The notes beneath the pieces are model-generated. The model made no database searches. It was not told the DNA's origin and worked only from the letters and a program-made list of their open reading frames with translations. A stretch of 9,884 nt of DNA from a bacterium (GTDB lineage Bacteria; CAIWAD01): contig JAUIFJ010000058.1 of assembly GCA_030429345.1 (NCBI GenBank), positions 1 through 9,884 on the forward strand. Reading direction: 5' to 3'. The translations under genes were made by a program, and so were the position numbers. Shown one piece after another: positions 1-6,729 of this stretch. How positions within the stretch are numbered: the stretch's first letter is position 1; every line of letters starts with the position of its first letter.

Positions 1-2
1 AG

Positions 3-887
3 GAGGATCCCGAGTGGGTGTACTGGGTGGAGACCTGGGCGCCGAAGGCGGGGCCCACGCTGGGCAAGCTGTGTGGCAAACCGGTGTCGGTGGCCAAGCA
101 CCTGGCGGCCAACCTGTTTCCCCTGCTGCAGGCCTTCGTGGGCACGAGCGCCACGCTGACCACGACCCGCGGGGACTTCAGTTTCATTCGCGATCGCCTG
201 GGCTTGCCAGAAGGCCGGACCCGCCAGCTGATCCTTCCCAGCCCCTTCGACTTCCGATCCAGCGCACTGGTCGTCGTGCCCGACCAGCTGCCGGAACCGA
301 ATGCCGAAGACTTTCGGGACCGGATGATCGACACGCTGGCTCGGGCGGTGCCTGCGGCTGGCGGCCGGAGCCTCCTGCTCTTCACGTCCAATGCCGCGAT
401 GCAAGAAGCCTGGCATGCCCTTGAGCCCGAGTTCGGCCGTCTGGGATACCGGTGCTTCCGCCAGGGCAGCGCGCCCAGCACGGTGCTGATCCAGCGATTC
501 AAGGACGACGTGTCGAGCGTCCTGTTCGCCACACGGACCTTTTTCCAGGGCATCGATGTCCCGGGCGAAGCCCTATCGCTCGTTGCGCTGGATCGCCTGC
601 CCTTTCCCTCGCCCGCGGACCCGGTCATGGACTGGATCGCGGAGCACGATCCCAAAGGCTGGTTCTTCCGCCATAGCCTGCCGCTCTCTCTGATCACCTT
701 CAAGCAGATTTTCGGCAGGCTGATCCGCCGTGATACGGACCGAGGGGTCATGCTGCTGATGGACGGGCGCGTGAAGACCAGGCGCTATGGTCAGCAGTTC
801 CTGAAGGCCATTCCGGGCGGCATGCTGTCCACCGAAATCCAGGCCATCCAGTCCTTCCTGTCCGACGACGACGACCCTTTCTCGTAG
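3..887 (+). CDS. DinG/XPD-family superfamily 2 DNA helicase, C-terminal part (5' end outside window)
   Basis: The frame is open from the left edge, so only the last 294 residues are seen and the true start is missing. The visible part matches the second half of DinG-type 5'-3' helicases. A motif III-like VGTSATL lies at nt 138-158. A helicase C domain follows with LLLFTS, the FFQGIDVPGE segment near nt 541-570, and motif VI QIFGRLIRR at nt 705-731 followed by DTDRG, whose Arg residues would contact ATP. DinG proteins are ATP-dependent helicases that resolve R-loops, D-loops and G-quadruplexes. The Walker A motif and any Fe-S cysteines would lie upstream, so activity and Fe-S status cannot be judged. 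The protein ends SDDDDPFS, resembling the acidic tip of SSB. It leads into a + strand replication module, 55 bases before the next gene. The family call is firm; a specific orthology to host DinG is not claimed. Confidence 0.88.
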   Translation, partial: EDPEWVYWVETWAPKAGPTLGKLCGKPVSVAKHLAANLFPLLQAFVGTSATLTTTRGDFSFIRDRLGLPEGRTRQLILPSPFDFRSSALVVVPDQLPEPNAEDFRDRMIDTLARAVPAAGGRSLLLFTSNAAMQEAWHALEPEFGRLGYRCFRQGSAPSTVLIQRFKDDVSSVLFATRTFFQGIDVPGEALSLVALDRLPFPSPADPVMDWIAEHDPKGWFFRHSLPLSLITFKQIFGRLIRRDTDRGVMLLMDGRVKTRRYGQQFLKAIPGGMLSTEIQAIQSFLSDDDDPFS

Positions 888-942
888 CACTTGACCTTCG
901 TAGCACACCGGGCAGGCCCCGGACCAACTCAGTGAGGATGAA

Positions 943-1272
943 ATGGAAGACACCACCAAAACCAAGACGAGCAACGAACTGCAAAACACGAAATCCGACA
1001 ACGCGGGGATGGAGAAGCCTGCAAGCACGTTGTTCGCGCGCCTGCAGGCTGCCTACCCTCAGTCTCAGTTTTCACCCACGATTCACTGGACCCTGACAGA
1101 GCAGGAGATACGGGCAATCAATGAGAACCCTGATCTGCTGCGGAAGATGATGATCAAGTATGTCCTGCGCGGACGCTCTGGCATGAGTCTGATCGAACAG
1201 TCGATCAAGGCAACCATTCGTGTCATCACAGCCGAGAAAGTGGTCCGTGAGACAATCGGGATCGTAGAGTAG
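943..1272 (+). CDS. Small hypothetical protein (109 aa)
   Basis: I do not recognise this protein. The start is supported by GAGG at 934-937, five bases before ATG. The first 25 residues are polar and rich in Thr, Lys, Asn and Ser, so probably disordered. The rest looks like a compact helical domain (LTEQEIRAINENPDLLRKMM, then a basic stretch YVLRGRSG and a final amphipathic helix). There is no signal peptide, membrane segment or cysteine. It lies 55 bases after the DinG-like gene and may be co-transcribed with it. Its base composition is lower in GC than the flanking helicase genes (32 of 60 bases G or C at 1141-1200 by hand count), which fits a separately acquired accessory gene. The charged sequence and location would allow a DNA- or protein-binding accessory role, but nothing shows it. 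Confidence 0.72.
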   Translation: MEDTTKTKTSNELQNTKSDNAGMEKPASTLFARLQAAYPQSQFSPTIHWTLTEQEIRAINENPDLLRKMMIKYVLRGRSGMSLIEQSIKATIRVITAEKVVRETIGIVE

Positions 1273-1300
1273 AGGCGCTACCGCAATGACTTCCTCGTGT

Positions 1301-1501
1301 TCAGTTCTGACCGGGGTCTTTTACCCGATTGCGTGTGTCCTGAATGTAGATCAGGCACTCATTGAAAACATGAAAGCACTCGTCCCTGGGATTGTCTCTG
1401 TAGGGCTCGGCAGAAGCTCCCTGCAGGGCACGAACTGTCTCAAGAATTTCGTGCGTCAACTTCATGGCAAGCTCCATGTCTCCCGTATGCACCTTTTCCA
1501 T
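1301..1501 (-). CDS. Probable small hypothetical protein on the opposite strand (66 aa)
   Basis: The frame encodes a Glu/Lys/Asp-rich helical protein (MEKVHTGDMELAMKLTHEIL...) with two cysteines in the C-terminal half and no membrane segment. I chose the ATG at 1501-1499 because the - strand has GGAGG (plus-strand 1507-1511) exactly five bases before it. An in-frame ATG at 1513 would add MEAV but lacks a ribosome site. The gene converges with the 943-1272 gene, with 28 bases between the stops, and diverges from the helicase-RuvC gene. A competing + strand frame across the same bases (1286-1669) has a Cys/His/Arg-rich, poorly structured translation and a badly spaced ribosome site, so the - strand reading is preferred. 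It is the only - strand gene I support here. Function unknown; a small regulator or phage accessory protein is possible. Confidence 0.5.
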   Translation of the reverse strand: MEKVHTGDMELAMKLTHEILETVRALQGASAEPYRDNPRDECFHVFNECLIYIQDTRNRVKDPGQN

Positions 1502-1506
1502 CACGG

Positions 1507-1511
1507 CCTCC
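1507..1511 (-). promoter_or_regulatory. Shine-Dalgarno GGAGG deciding the start of the - strand small gene
   Basis: Read on the - strand this is GGAGG, followed by five bases and ATG at 1501. It lies inside the frame opened by the upstream ATG at 1513, so it favours the shorter 66-residue product. Confidence 0.5.
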
Positions 1512-1562
1512 ATCTGTCAACAGTTGAGTCCTGTCAGCACCCCATGCGCCGGCAGATGGAGG
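1507..1562. repeat. 10-bp perfect inverted repeat in the divergent intergenic region
   Basis: CCTCCATCTG at 1507-1516 and its exact complement CAGATGGAGG at 1553-1562 are separated by 36 bases. The left arm contains the ribosome site of the - strand gene; the right arm lies about 100 bases before the helicase-RuvC start. A second small dyad, TCAACAGTTGA, sits at 1517-1527. The arms could be operator half-sites or a transcript hairpin controlling the divergent pair; chance is not excluded. The remainder of this 152-base gap (1514-1665) has an A-rich stretch at 1574-1618 but no convincing -35/-10 pair. Confidence 0.4.
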
Positions 1563-1655
1563 TCACTTTAGCAACCTGCCAAGCCGCTCGCCAAAGAAAA
1601 AGAATTGCATCAGAAAAACGGCATGGCGGGGCGAGTGATCTGTGCACATTGAAGT

Positions 1656-1660
1656 TGAGG
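1656..1660 (+). promoter_or_regulatory. Shine-Dalgarno TGAGG deciding the ATG at 1666
   Basis: TGAGG ends five bases before ATG 1666. An in-frame GTG at 1642 would add eight residues but has no ribosome site, so the ATG is the better start. Confidence 0.6.
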
Positions 1661-1665
1661 AACCC

Positions 1666-3732
1666 ATGATCACCGTCGATTCCGTGATCCGTGTGCCCAG
1701 TCGCCTGTTAAGCGCCCTGGCCCGCAAGCAGATTCAGAAGAACCTGAGCTACCCCAACCCCGAGTACCTGGGGGCCAAGCGGCGGGGGAAGCAGCGGCCG
1801 ATGAAGAAGGTGGACGGGAAGTGGGTGCAGATTCCGCCCAGGCTGGAAGGCTGGACCGAGGACCGGACCGAGCTCACGGTGCCCCGCGGGGCCATCGAGC
1901 TGCTCAAGCGATCGATCCATCCCTGGCCGGGTGTGCGCGACCTTCGCATGTTACACGACCGTGTGGCCTTCAAGGCCGGGGGCTGGGCGCTCAGGCCCTA
2001 CCAGCAGAAAGCCTGCGGCGCCATGGTCGACCGTGTCCAGGGCGTGGTGGTCATCCCCGCCGGCGGCGGCAAGACCTTTACCGCCCTGGCGGCCGTCGCA
2101 AGAATCGGACAGCCGACCCTGATCCTGGTCCACACGCTGGACCTGGTGGACCAGTGGGCGGAAGCGATTGAGGAGCAGCTGGGGATTGAGGTCGCCCAGT
2201 TGTCGGCAAAGAAACCGGCGATGAAGCCCGGGCAGTCCCTGGCGATTGCCACCGTCCAGTCCCTGGCGCGCATGGAGGAGGAGGTGTTGCGAAGCGCCCT
2301 CAGCGCCTTTGGCTGCATGATCCTGGATGAAGGACATCACGCGCCGGCCACGACTTTCGACCGGATCATCGGCCAGTGCCCCGCCAAGTACCGCCTGGCC
2401 CTGACGGCCACGCCCGAGCGGGCGGATGGCCTGACCCAGAAACTGACCGACACCTTTGGACCCGTGATCCACGAGACGGATCAGCGGGCGCTGCTGGACC
2501 AGGGCTACTTGGTATCGGCGCGGATCCATGAGATCCACACGGCCTTCACCTTCCCCTACGGCGGGGCAGCCGACTGGCAGGCCCTGGCCGACGCGCTGGC
2601 CGGCAACGCCGCGCGCAACAAGCAGATCCTGGACCTGCTGGCCCAGCTGTACAACGACCCGGACCGCGTGATCCTCGTGCTTTCTGGCCGTGTGGAGGAT
2701 CATCTGGTACCGCTCTACGAGGCCGCTGCTGAACGCGGAATCCAGGGCGAGCTGCTGGTGGGGAAGGTCAAGAAAGACACCCGGCGGCTGATTAGGAAGA
2801 GTGTGCGCGCCGGAGCGGTCCGCGTCCTCTTCGCCAGCACCGTGGCCGACGAGGGGCTCAACATCCCCGAGCTGAACACCCTGCTGCTCACCTTCCCGGC
2901 CAAGAGCGAGAGTCGGGTGGAACAACGTGTGGGCCGCGTGATGCGCGCCTGTCCGGGAAAGGAGCGGGGCGAGGTATTCGACTTCGTGGATAGCGGCGTG
3001 GTCCACGTGGGCGGGGACAGCAAGCCGCTTGTGCGCCAGTACAACCAGCGAAAGAAGGCGTATCACAAGCTGCGGGCAGAGATCGTCAAGGGCGAGCCCG
3101 TGGCGTCGCGCACGCAGCTGACCATCGATGCCGGCGCTCCGATCCTCAAGCCCCCGCGGCTTGGCCCGCAGGTGGCGGGTACCACACGCTTTGCCGTCGG
3201 TATGGATCCCAGTTTTACCCACTTCGGCCTGGTGGCCATCGAACTTTCGTCCTGGTGGCCGGCGGGAATCCAGACCATCGTGACGGCCAAGTCGGACAAG
3301 AAACTGGGCCTCCGGGTCTCCGACGATGACACACGCCGGCTGGAGCTGCTGCTGGCCGGGCTGCACTCGTTTCTCACCCAATATCCCCCGGCCGTCATCT
3401 GCTGCGAGACACCGTCTTCCGGTGCCCAGAGCGCAGACGCCCTGAAAGGCCTGGCCTACGCCAAGGCCCTGGCCTGTGCAGCAAAGGTCTTTCACGAGGT
3501 GCCGACGGTGTGGCTGCTGCCCGGGGAGGTGAAGCAGCGTGTGGGCGGCAGCCTCCTGGCCACCAAGGCCCACCTGGCGGATGTGGTGAAGGCCGGGGCT
3601 TCGCGCACGGGGCGACCCTGGAAGGAAGCCCAGTGGGATAGGACGAAAGCACGCTCCGAGCACCAGTTCGACGCCGCAGCCACCGTTCTGGCCGCCCGTG
3701 ATACCGACCTGTTCCAGATGGCCCTGAAATAG
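1666..3732 (+). CDS. SF2 helicase fused to a C-terminal RuvC-like Holliday junction resolvase (688 aa)
   Basis: One uninterrupted frame carries two enzymes. Residues 1-105 form an N-terminal domain (NPEYLGAKRRG, then VPRG) like that preceding XPB/UvsW-type helicases of mobile elements. The helicase core follows: LRPYQQKA at 109-116, Walker A PAGGGKT 131-137, DEGH box 221-224, LTATPER 246-252 and motif VI QRVGRVMR 420-427. After a linker (about 455-505) comes an RNase H-fold nuclease: VGMDPSFTHFG with D514, CCETPSS with E581, the conserved-looking LPGEVKQRVGG at 618-628, and EHQFDAA with H666 and D669. D-E-H-D matches the active site of RuvC proteins whose third site is His (Thermus RuvC uses D7, E70, H143, D146). 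Helicases of this type move branched DNA, and RuvC cuts four-way junctions with metal ions, so the fusion probably couples migration and resolution (inference). It is followed nine bases later by the primase-helicase gene. Confidence 0.88.
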   Translation: MITVDSVIRVPSRLLSALARKQIQKNLSYPNPEYLGAKRRGKQRPMKKVDGKWVQIPPRLEGWTEDRTELTVPRGAIELLKRSIHPWPGVRDLRMLHDRVAFKAGGWALRPYQQKACGAMVDRVQGVVVIPAGGGKTFTALAAVARIGQPTLILVHTLDLVDQWAEAIEEQLGIEVAQLSAKKPAMKPGQSLAIATVQSLARMEEEVLRSALSAFGCMILDEGHHAPATTFDRIIGQCPAKYRLALTATPERADGLTQKLTDTFGPVIHETDQRALLDQGYLVSARIHEIHTAFTFPYGGAADWQALADALAGNAARNKQILDLLAQLYNDPDRVILVLSGRVEDHLVPLYEAAAERGIQGELLVGKVKKDTRRLIRKSVRAGAVRVLFASTVADEGLNIPELNTLLLTFPAKSESRVEQRVGRVMRACPGKERGEVFDFVDSGVVHVGGDSKPLVRQYNQRKKAYHKLRAEIVKGEPVASRTQLTIDAGAPILKPPRLGPQVAGTTRFAVGMDPSFTHFGLVAIELSSWWPAGIQTIVTAKSDKKLGLRVSDDDTRRLELLLAGLHSFLTQYPPAVICCETPSSGAQSADALKGLAYAKALACAAKVFHEVPTVWLLPGEVKQRVGGSLLATKAHLADVVKAGASRTGRPWKEAQWDRTKARSEHQFDAAATVLAARDTDLFQMALK

Positions 3733-3741
3733 AAAGCCACC

Positions 3742-6717
3742 ATGGCGTACTACAGCGACCTGATCGAGCGAATCAAGCGGGACCTGCCCATCGAGTCCCT
3801 GCTGCCCAAGGAGGCGGCAGGAAAGCGCAGCATCTGCTGTCCGCTGCCCGACCACGAGGACACGGGACCCAGCTTCACCATCTACCGCGAGACCAACAGC
3901 TGGATCTGCTGGTCCCACCCGGGCGGCCAGTCCGCTGGCAGCGTGCTCGACTACCTGATGGCCGAGCGAAAGGTGGAGTTCCGGGCGGCCGTGGAGATCG
4001 GGGCCCAGATGCTGGGCTTGGAAGTCAAACCGCCGACGGAGGAAGAACGGCAGGAGCTGGAGACCTGGCGCCGCCGGGAAGACATTCTGACCACCGTGGC
4101 CCGTGCGTGCGCCGGCTGGCTGCAGGGGGAGACGGAAGCAGCGCAAGGCGCGCGCGCCTACCTCGAAAGGCGAGGCTTTGGCCGGGACTTCCAGCGCCAG
4201 CATCTGCTGGGCTTGGTCGAGATCCGCAAGCTGTATGACATTCGGCCCAAGCATCCGGGGCTGGCGGGCTACGAGCCCGAGGAGTACAACGAGCTGGGCC
4301 TGCGCCGGCTGAATGACAAGGGCGAGTGGAGGCGGCTGTTCTACGACACGCGGATCTCCATTCCCCTGATGCGCCGCCAGCGCGTTGTTGGCATGACCTT
4401 CCGCTCCCTGGATCCGGATCAGCGGGCCAAGTACATCCACCTGCCGGGTCCTGCAGGCCTGTACAACGAGGACGACCTGCATCACCGTGAGGTCGTGCTC
4501 ACCGAAGGCGTCCCCGACTGCTGGACCCTCATGGACTGGGGTGTCCCGGCCGTCGGGAACCTGGGCGTCCATGCCGTCAAGCATGCCAAGAAATTCAAGC
4601 GGATCGATACCCTGACCCTCGTGTGGGACAACGACGAGGCGGGCCGGAAGAACGTCCTGAAGACCGCCCAGGCCATCCAGTCCGAGATGCAGGACGGGGA
4701 AGTCCGGATCCTGCACATCCCGGACGCCAACGACATCAACGACTGGGCGCAGGCCGGCCACACGGTCAAAGAGTTCCAGTCCCTGGTCGACCAAGCTCCG
4801 CCCCTACTGGAGTACATGATCGACCAGCTGCCCGATGAACAGGCGGGCGAGCGGCTGACCCGTGATACAACCAATGACTTGAACGATGTGCTGCGCGCCG
4901 TAGCCAGCCTGTCTGAAGTGCAGCAGGCATTTCCGCTGAAACAGATGGCAAAGCGCCTGGGCTGCAGCCTGCAAAGCCTGCGCCGGGATATGACGAACCT
5001 GGTGAAACAGGACAGTCGAATTCGTGACCGAAACAAGGCCCCGGACAGAGGCGACAACTCAAAGCAGAATGCCCCAGACGGAGGCTACGCCTTCAAGGAA
5101 GTTCGGCGTACGGTAGCGGCACTGGATTTCAACTTCGAGAACGCAAGCCCCATCGGAAACATTGGTCTCTGGCTTAGGCCGCTTCTTTCCGGCGAAGATG
5201 AAGATGGGGATCTGCAGGAATGCCTGATTGAATGTGAGCACCTTGAGAATGGTCCGCGTGTACAGATCACCCCCTATCGGGACAGGCAGGTCGACGATCC
5301 CAAGATGCTCAGGTTCCCGGATAATGACCTGCCCCGTTGGAGCATCGGGGAAAAGCACCCGTTCAGTGTGCCACGCTTCATCAACGATCCTGCGGGCAAC
5401 ACGCCCAATACTTGCGAGCTCTATCGGGAGCTGCGAAAGCTGCTGACCGAGTACATCTGGTATCCGGATGACCACGAGTACGACATCGTGTCCACATGGA
5501 TCATGATGACCTACGTATACCCCATTTTCGGGGCTGTTGGATTCCTGCACTTCAATGGAGGAAAGTCTTCAGGCAAGACCCTGTCCATGGATTTTGTGGA
5601 GCGCCTGGCCTTCAACCCCCGGAAGGCTGAGAGCGTGACGGAAGCTGTTCTATTCCGCATTGCCCACAACAATCGATCGACCTTGATCCTGGATGAGGCC
5701 GAAAAGTTCAATTACCCGAAGAACGGCACACCGGAGCACAGTCAAAGACTGCTGCTCAACGGAAGCTACAAGCGGGGGGCCACGGCCGCACGCATCAACA
5801 TGGACACCGGTAGATCGGAGTACTTCGAGACCTATTCTCCCAAGTGCTTCGGGTCCATTAACGAGATCGATCACGTGCTCGGAGATCGCTGTATCGTGAT
5901 CCGCTGCCTGAAGATTCGCAAGAAAGACGCGCTGACCTGCCTGGATTACGCGCAGACGGATGAAGAGCTGCAGGCGCGCACACGCCTGCTACGGGACCAG
6001 CTGCACTGCTGGTCCCTGACCCATTTCCCCAAGATTCGGCAGCTCTTCCGTTCATCGAATCGGAAGATGGTGCCCGACCTGATTGCCCGCGAACGCGAAG
6101 TCTGGATTCCCCTGATCACAATAGCCCAGCTGGTCGACCAGACAAGTGGGGGAAAGATGCCTTCCCTGTTTGAGCTGCTACTCAAGGCCCATAAGGTGAA
6201 GCTGGAGGAGAAGCAGGAGCGCGAGCGCCGCGAGAACCTGGACATCATTGTACTCCAGGCATTGTTGGACATTTTGGACGACAGAAATACACGTATCAGT
6301 CTCGAGTTGATGAACTTTCCGAGTTGGTATCACAGCGCGAAGCTCGCTACAGAGATCCACACCATGCTGTCAGATGATGGGAGCTGGCCGTTTGAGAAGA
6401 AACTGTCTGGCAACCTGCTGACCCGGATCTTGAAGAAGAACGGGATCGTCAAGGACCATCAGATTCAAAAGAAGCAGGAGGGGTCTTCTCGGGGATATGC
6501 AGTGTGTGTCCTCCCGCAAGCCGTGCAAGAAGCGCTTTCCAGGCTCCGTGGTGATGGTGATGCAGCTGAGGATGGGGAAGGGTCCAGCTCAACAAGCCAG
6601 ACCGAAGAAACACAGGATGGGGGTTCCCGTCAATCACCTGCGGATGCTGAAGCACAGCCCCCTGCCCGGCAGGAACAGGGGTCCATTCAGCTTGATAACG
6701 ACGACCTCCCATTCTAG
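3742..6717 (+). CDS. Primase-helicase: CHC2-like zinc finger, TOPRIM primase and AAA-type helicase with SSB-like acidic tail (991 aa)
   Basis: This is a multidomain replication protein. The N-terminus has a variant CHC2-type zinc finger with C33 (or C32), H38, C56 and H59 around GPSF. A TOPRIM domain follows with E255 in TEGVPD and the DxD pair D296/D298 in WDNDEAG, the metal sites for primer synthesis. Around 385-420 is a short helix-turn-helix-like stretch, then a variable region. The C-terminal ATPase has Walker A GGKSSGKT 606-613, Walker B LILDE 648-652, the LLLNGSYKRGA segment 670-680 and a DR (715-716) likely to be sensor or arginine-finger residues, as in DUF3631-like phage and plasmid helicases. 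From about 937 the chain is a polar disordered tail ending LDNDDLPF. The ribosome site is weak (AGAAAG) and the gene starts nine bases after the previous stop, suggesting translational coupling. It probably unwinds and primes DNA for the element; a defence role is less likely. Confidence 0.88.
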   Translation: MAYYSDLIERIKRDLPIESLLPKEAAGKRSICCPLPDHEDTGPSFTIYRETNSWICWSHPGGQSAGSVLDYLMAERKVEFRAAVEIGAQMLGLEVKPPTEEERQELETWRRREDILTTVARACAGWLQGETEAAQGARAYLERRGFGRDFQRQHLLGLVEIRKLYDIRPKHPGLAGYEPEEYNELGLRRLNDKGEWRRLFYDTRISIPLMRRQRVVGMTFRSLDPDQRAKYIHLPGPAGLYNEDDLHHREVVLTEGVPDCWTLMDWGVPAVGNLGVHAVKHAKKFKRIDTLTLVWDNDEAGRKNVLKTAQAIQSEMQDGEVRILHIPDANDINDWAQAGHTVKEFQSLVDQAPPLLEYMIDQLPDEQAGERLTRDTTNDLNDVLRAVASLSEVQQAFPLKQMAKRLGCSLQSLRRDMTNLVKQDSRIRDRNKAPDRGDNSKQNAPDGGYAFKEVRRTVAALDFNFENASPIGNIGLWLRPLLSGEDEDGDLQECLIECEHLENGPRVQITPYRDRQVDDPKMLRFPDNDLPRWSIGEKHPFSVPRFINDPAGNTPNTCELYRELRKLLTEYIWYPDDHEYDIVSTWIMMTYVYPIFGAVGFLHFNGGKSSGKTLSMDFVERLAFNPRKAESVTEAVLFRIAHNNRSTLILDEAEKFNYPKNGTPEHSQRLLLNGSYKRGATAARINMDTGRSEYFETYSPKCFGSINEIDHVLGDRCIVIRCLKIRKKDALTCLDYAQTDEELQARTRLLRDQLHCWSLTHFPKIRQLFRSSNRKMVPDLIAREREVWIPLITIAQLVDQTSGGKMPSLFELLLKAHKVKLEEKQERERRENLDIIVLQALLDILDDRNTRISLELMNFPSWYHSAKLATEIHTMLSDDGSWPFEKKLSGNLLTRILKKNGIVKDHQIQKKQEGSSRGYAVCVLPQAVQEALSRLRGDGDAAEDGEGSSSTSQTEETQDGGSRQSPADAEAQPPARQEQGSIQLDNDDLPF

Positions 6718-6718
6718 A

Positions 6719-6723
6719 AAGGA
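6719..6723 (+). promoter_or_regulatory. Shine-Dalgarno AAGGA for the 6730 gene
   Basis: AAGGA lies six bases before ATG 6730, in the 12-base gap after the primase-helicase stop. It supports a true start despite the tight packing. Confidence 0.6.
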
Positions 6724-6729
6724 ACGACC

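Noticed and set aside
573-1028. - strand frame across the end of the DinG-like gene
   Set aside because: It is antisense to the conserved helicase motifs and gives no recognisable protein.
1273-1300. Possible bidirectional terminator between the convergent small genes
   Set aside because: The 28 bases hold no convincing hairpin or T-run.
1642-1665. GTG at 1642 as start of the helicase-RuvC protein
   Set aside because: It lacks a ribosome site, while ATG 1666 has TGAGG at the right distance.
1286-1669. + strand open frame of 127 codons over the small - strand gene
   Set aside because: Its translation is rich in Cys, His and Arg with no domain-like pattern, the possible ribosome site is too far from the ATG, and it runs into the start of the helicase gene. 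The - strand frame has a better start and more natural composition.
3736-3745. GCCACCATGG, a perfect eukaryotic Kozak context at the primase-helicase start
   Set aside because: Everything else is bacterial in style, including Shine-Dalgarno starts and overlapping genes, so this is taken as chance.
1951-4794. - strand open frame of 947 codons
   Set aside because: It lies antisense to the helicase-RuvC and primase genes, whose motifs are unmistakable. Long antisense frames arise in GC-rich genes with G/C third positions. Its translation is low-complexity (Gly, Gln, Leu, Val, His) and has no domain.
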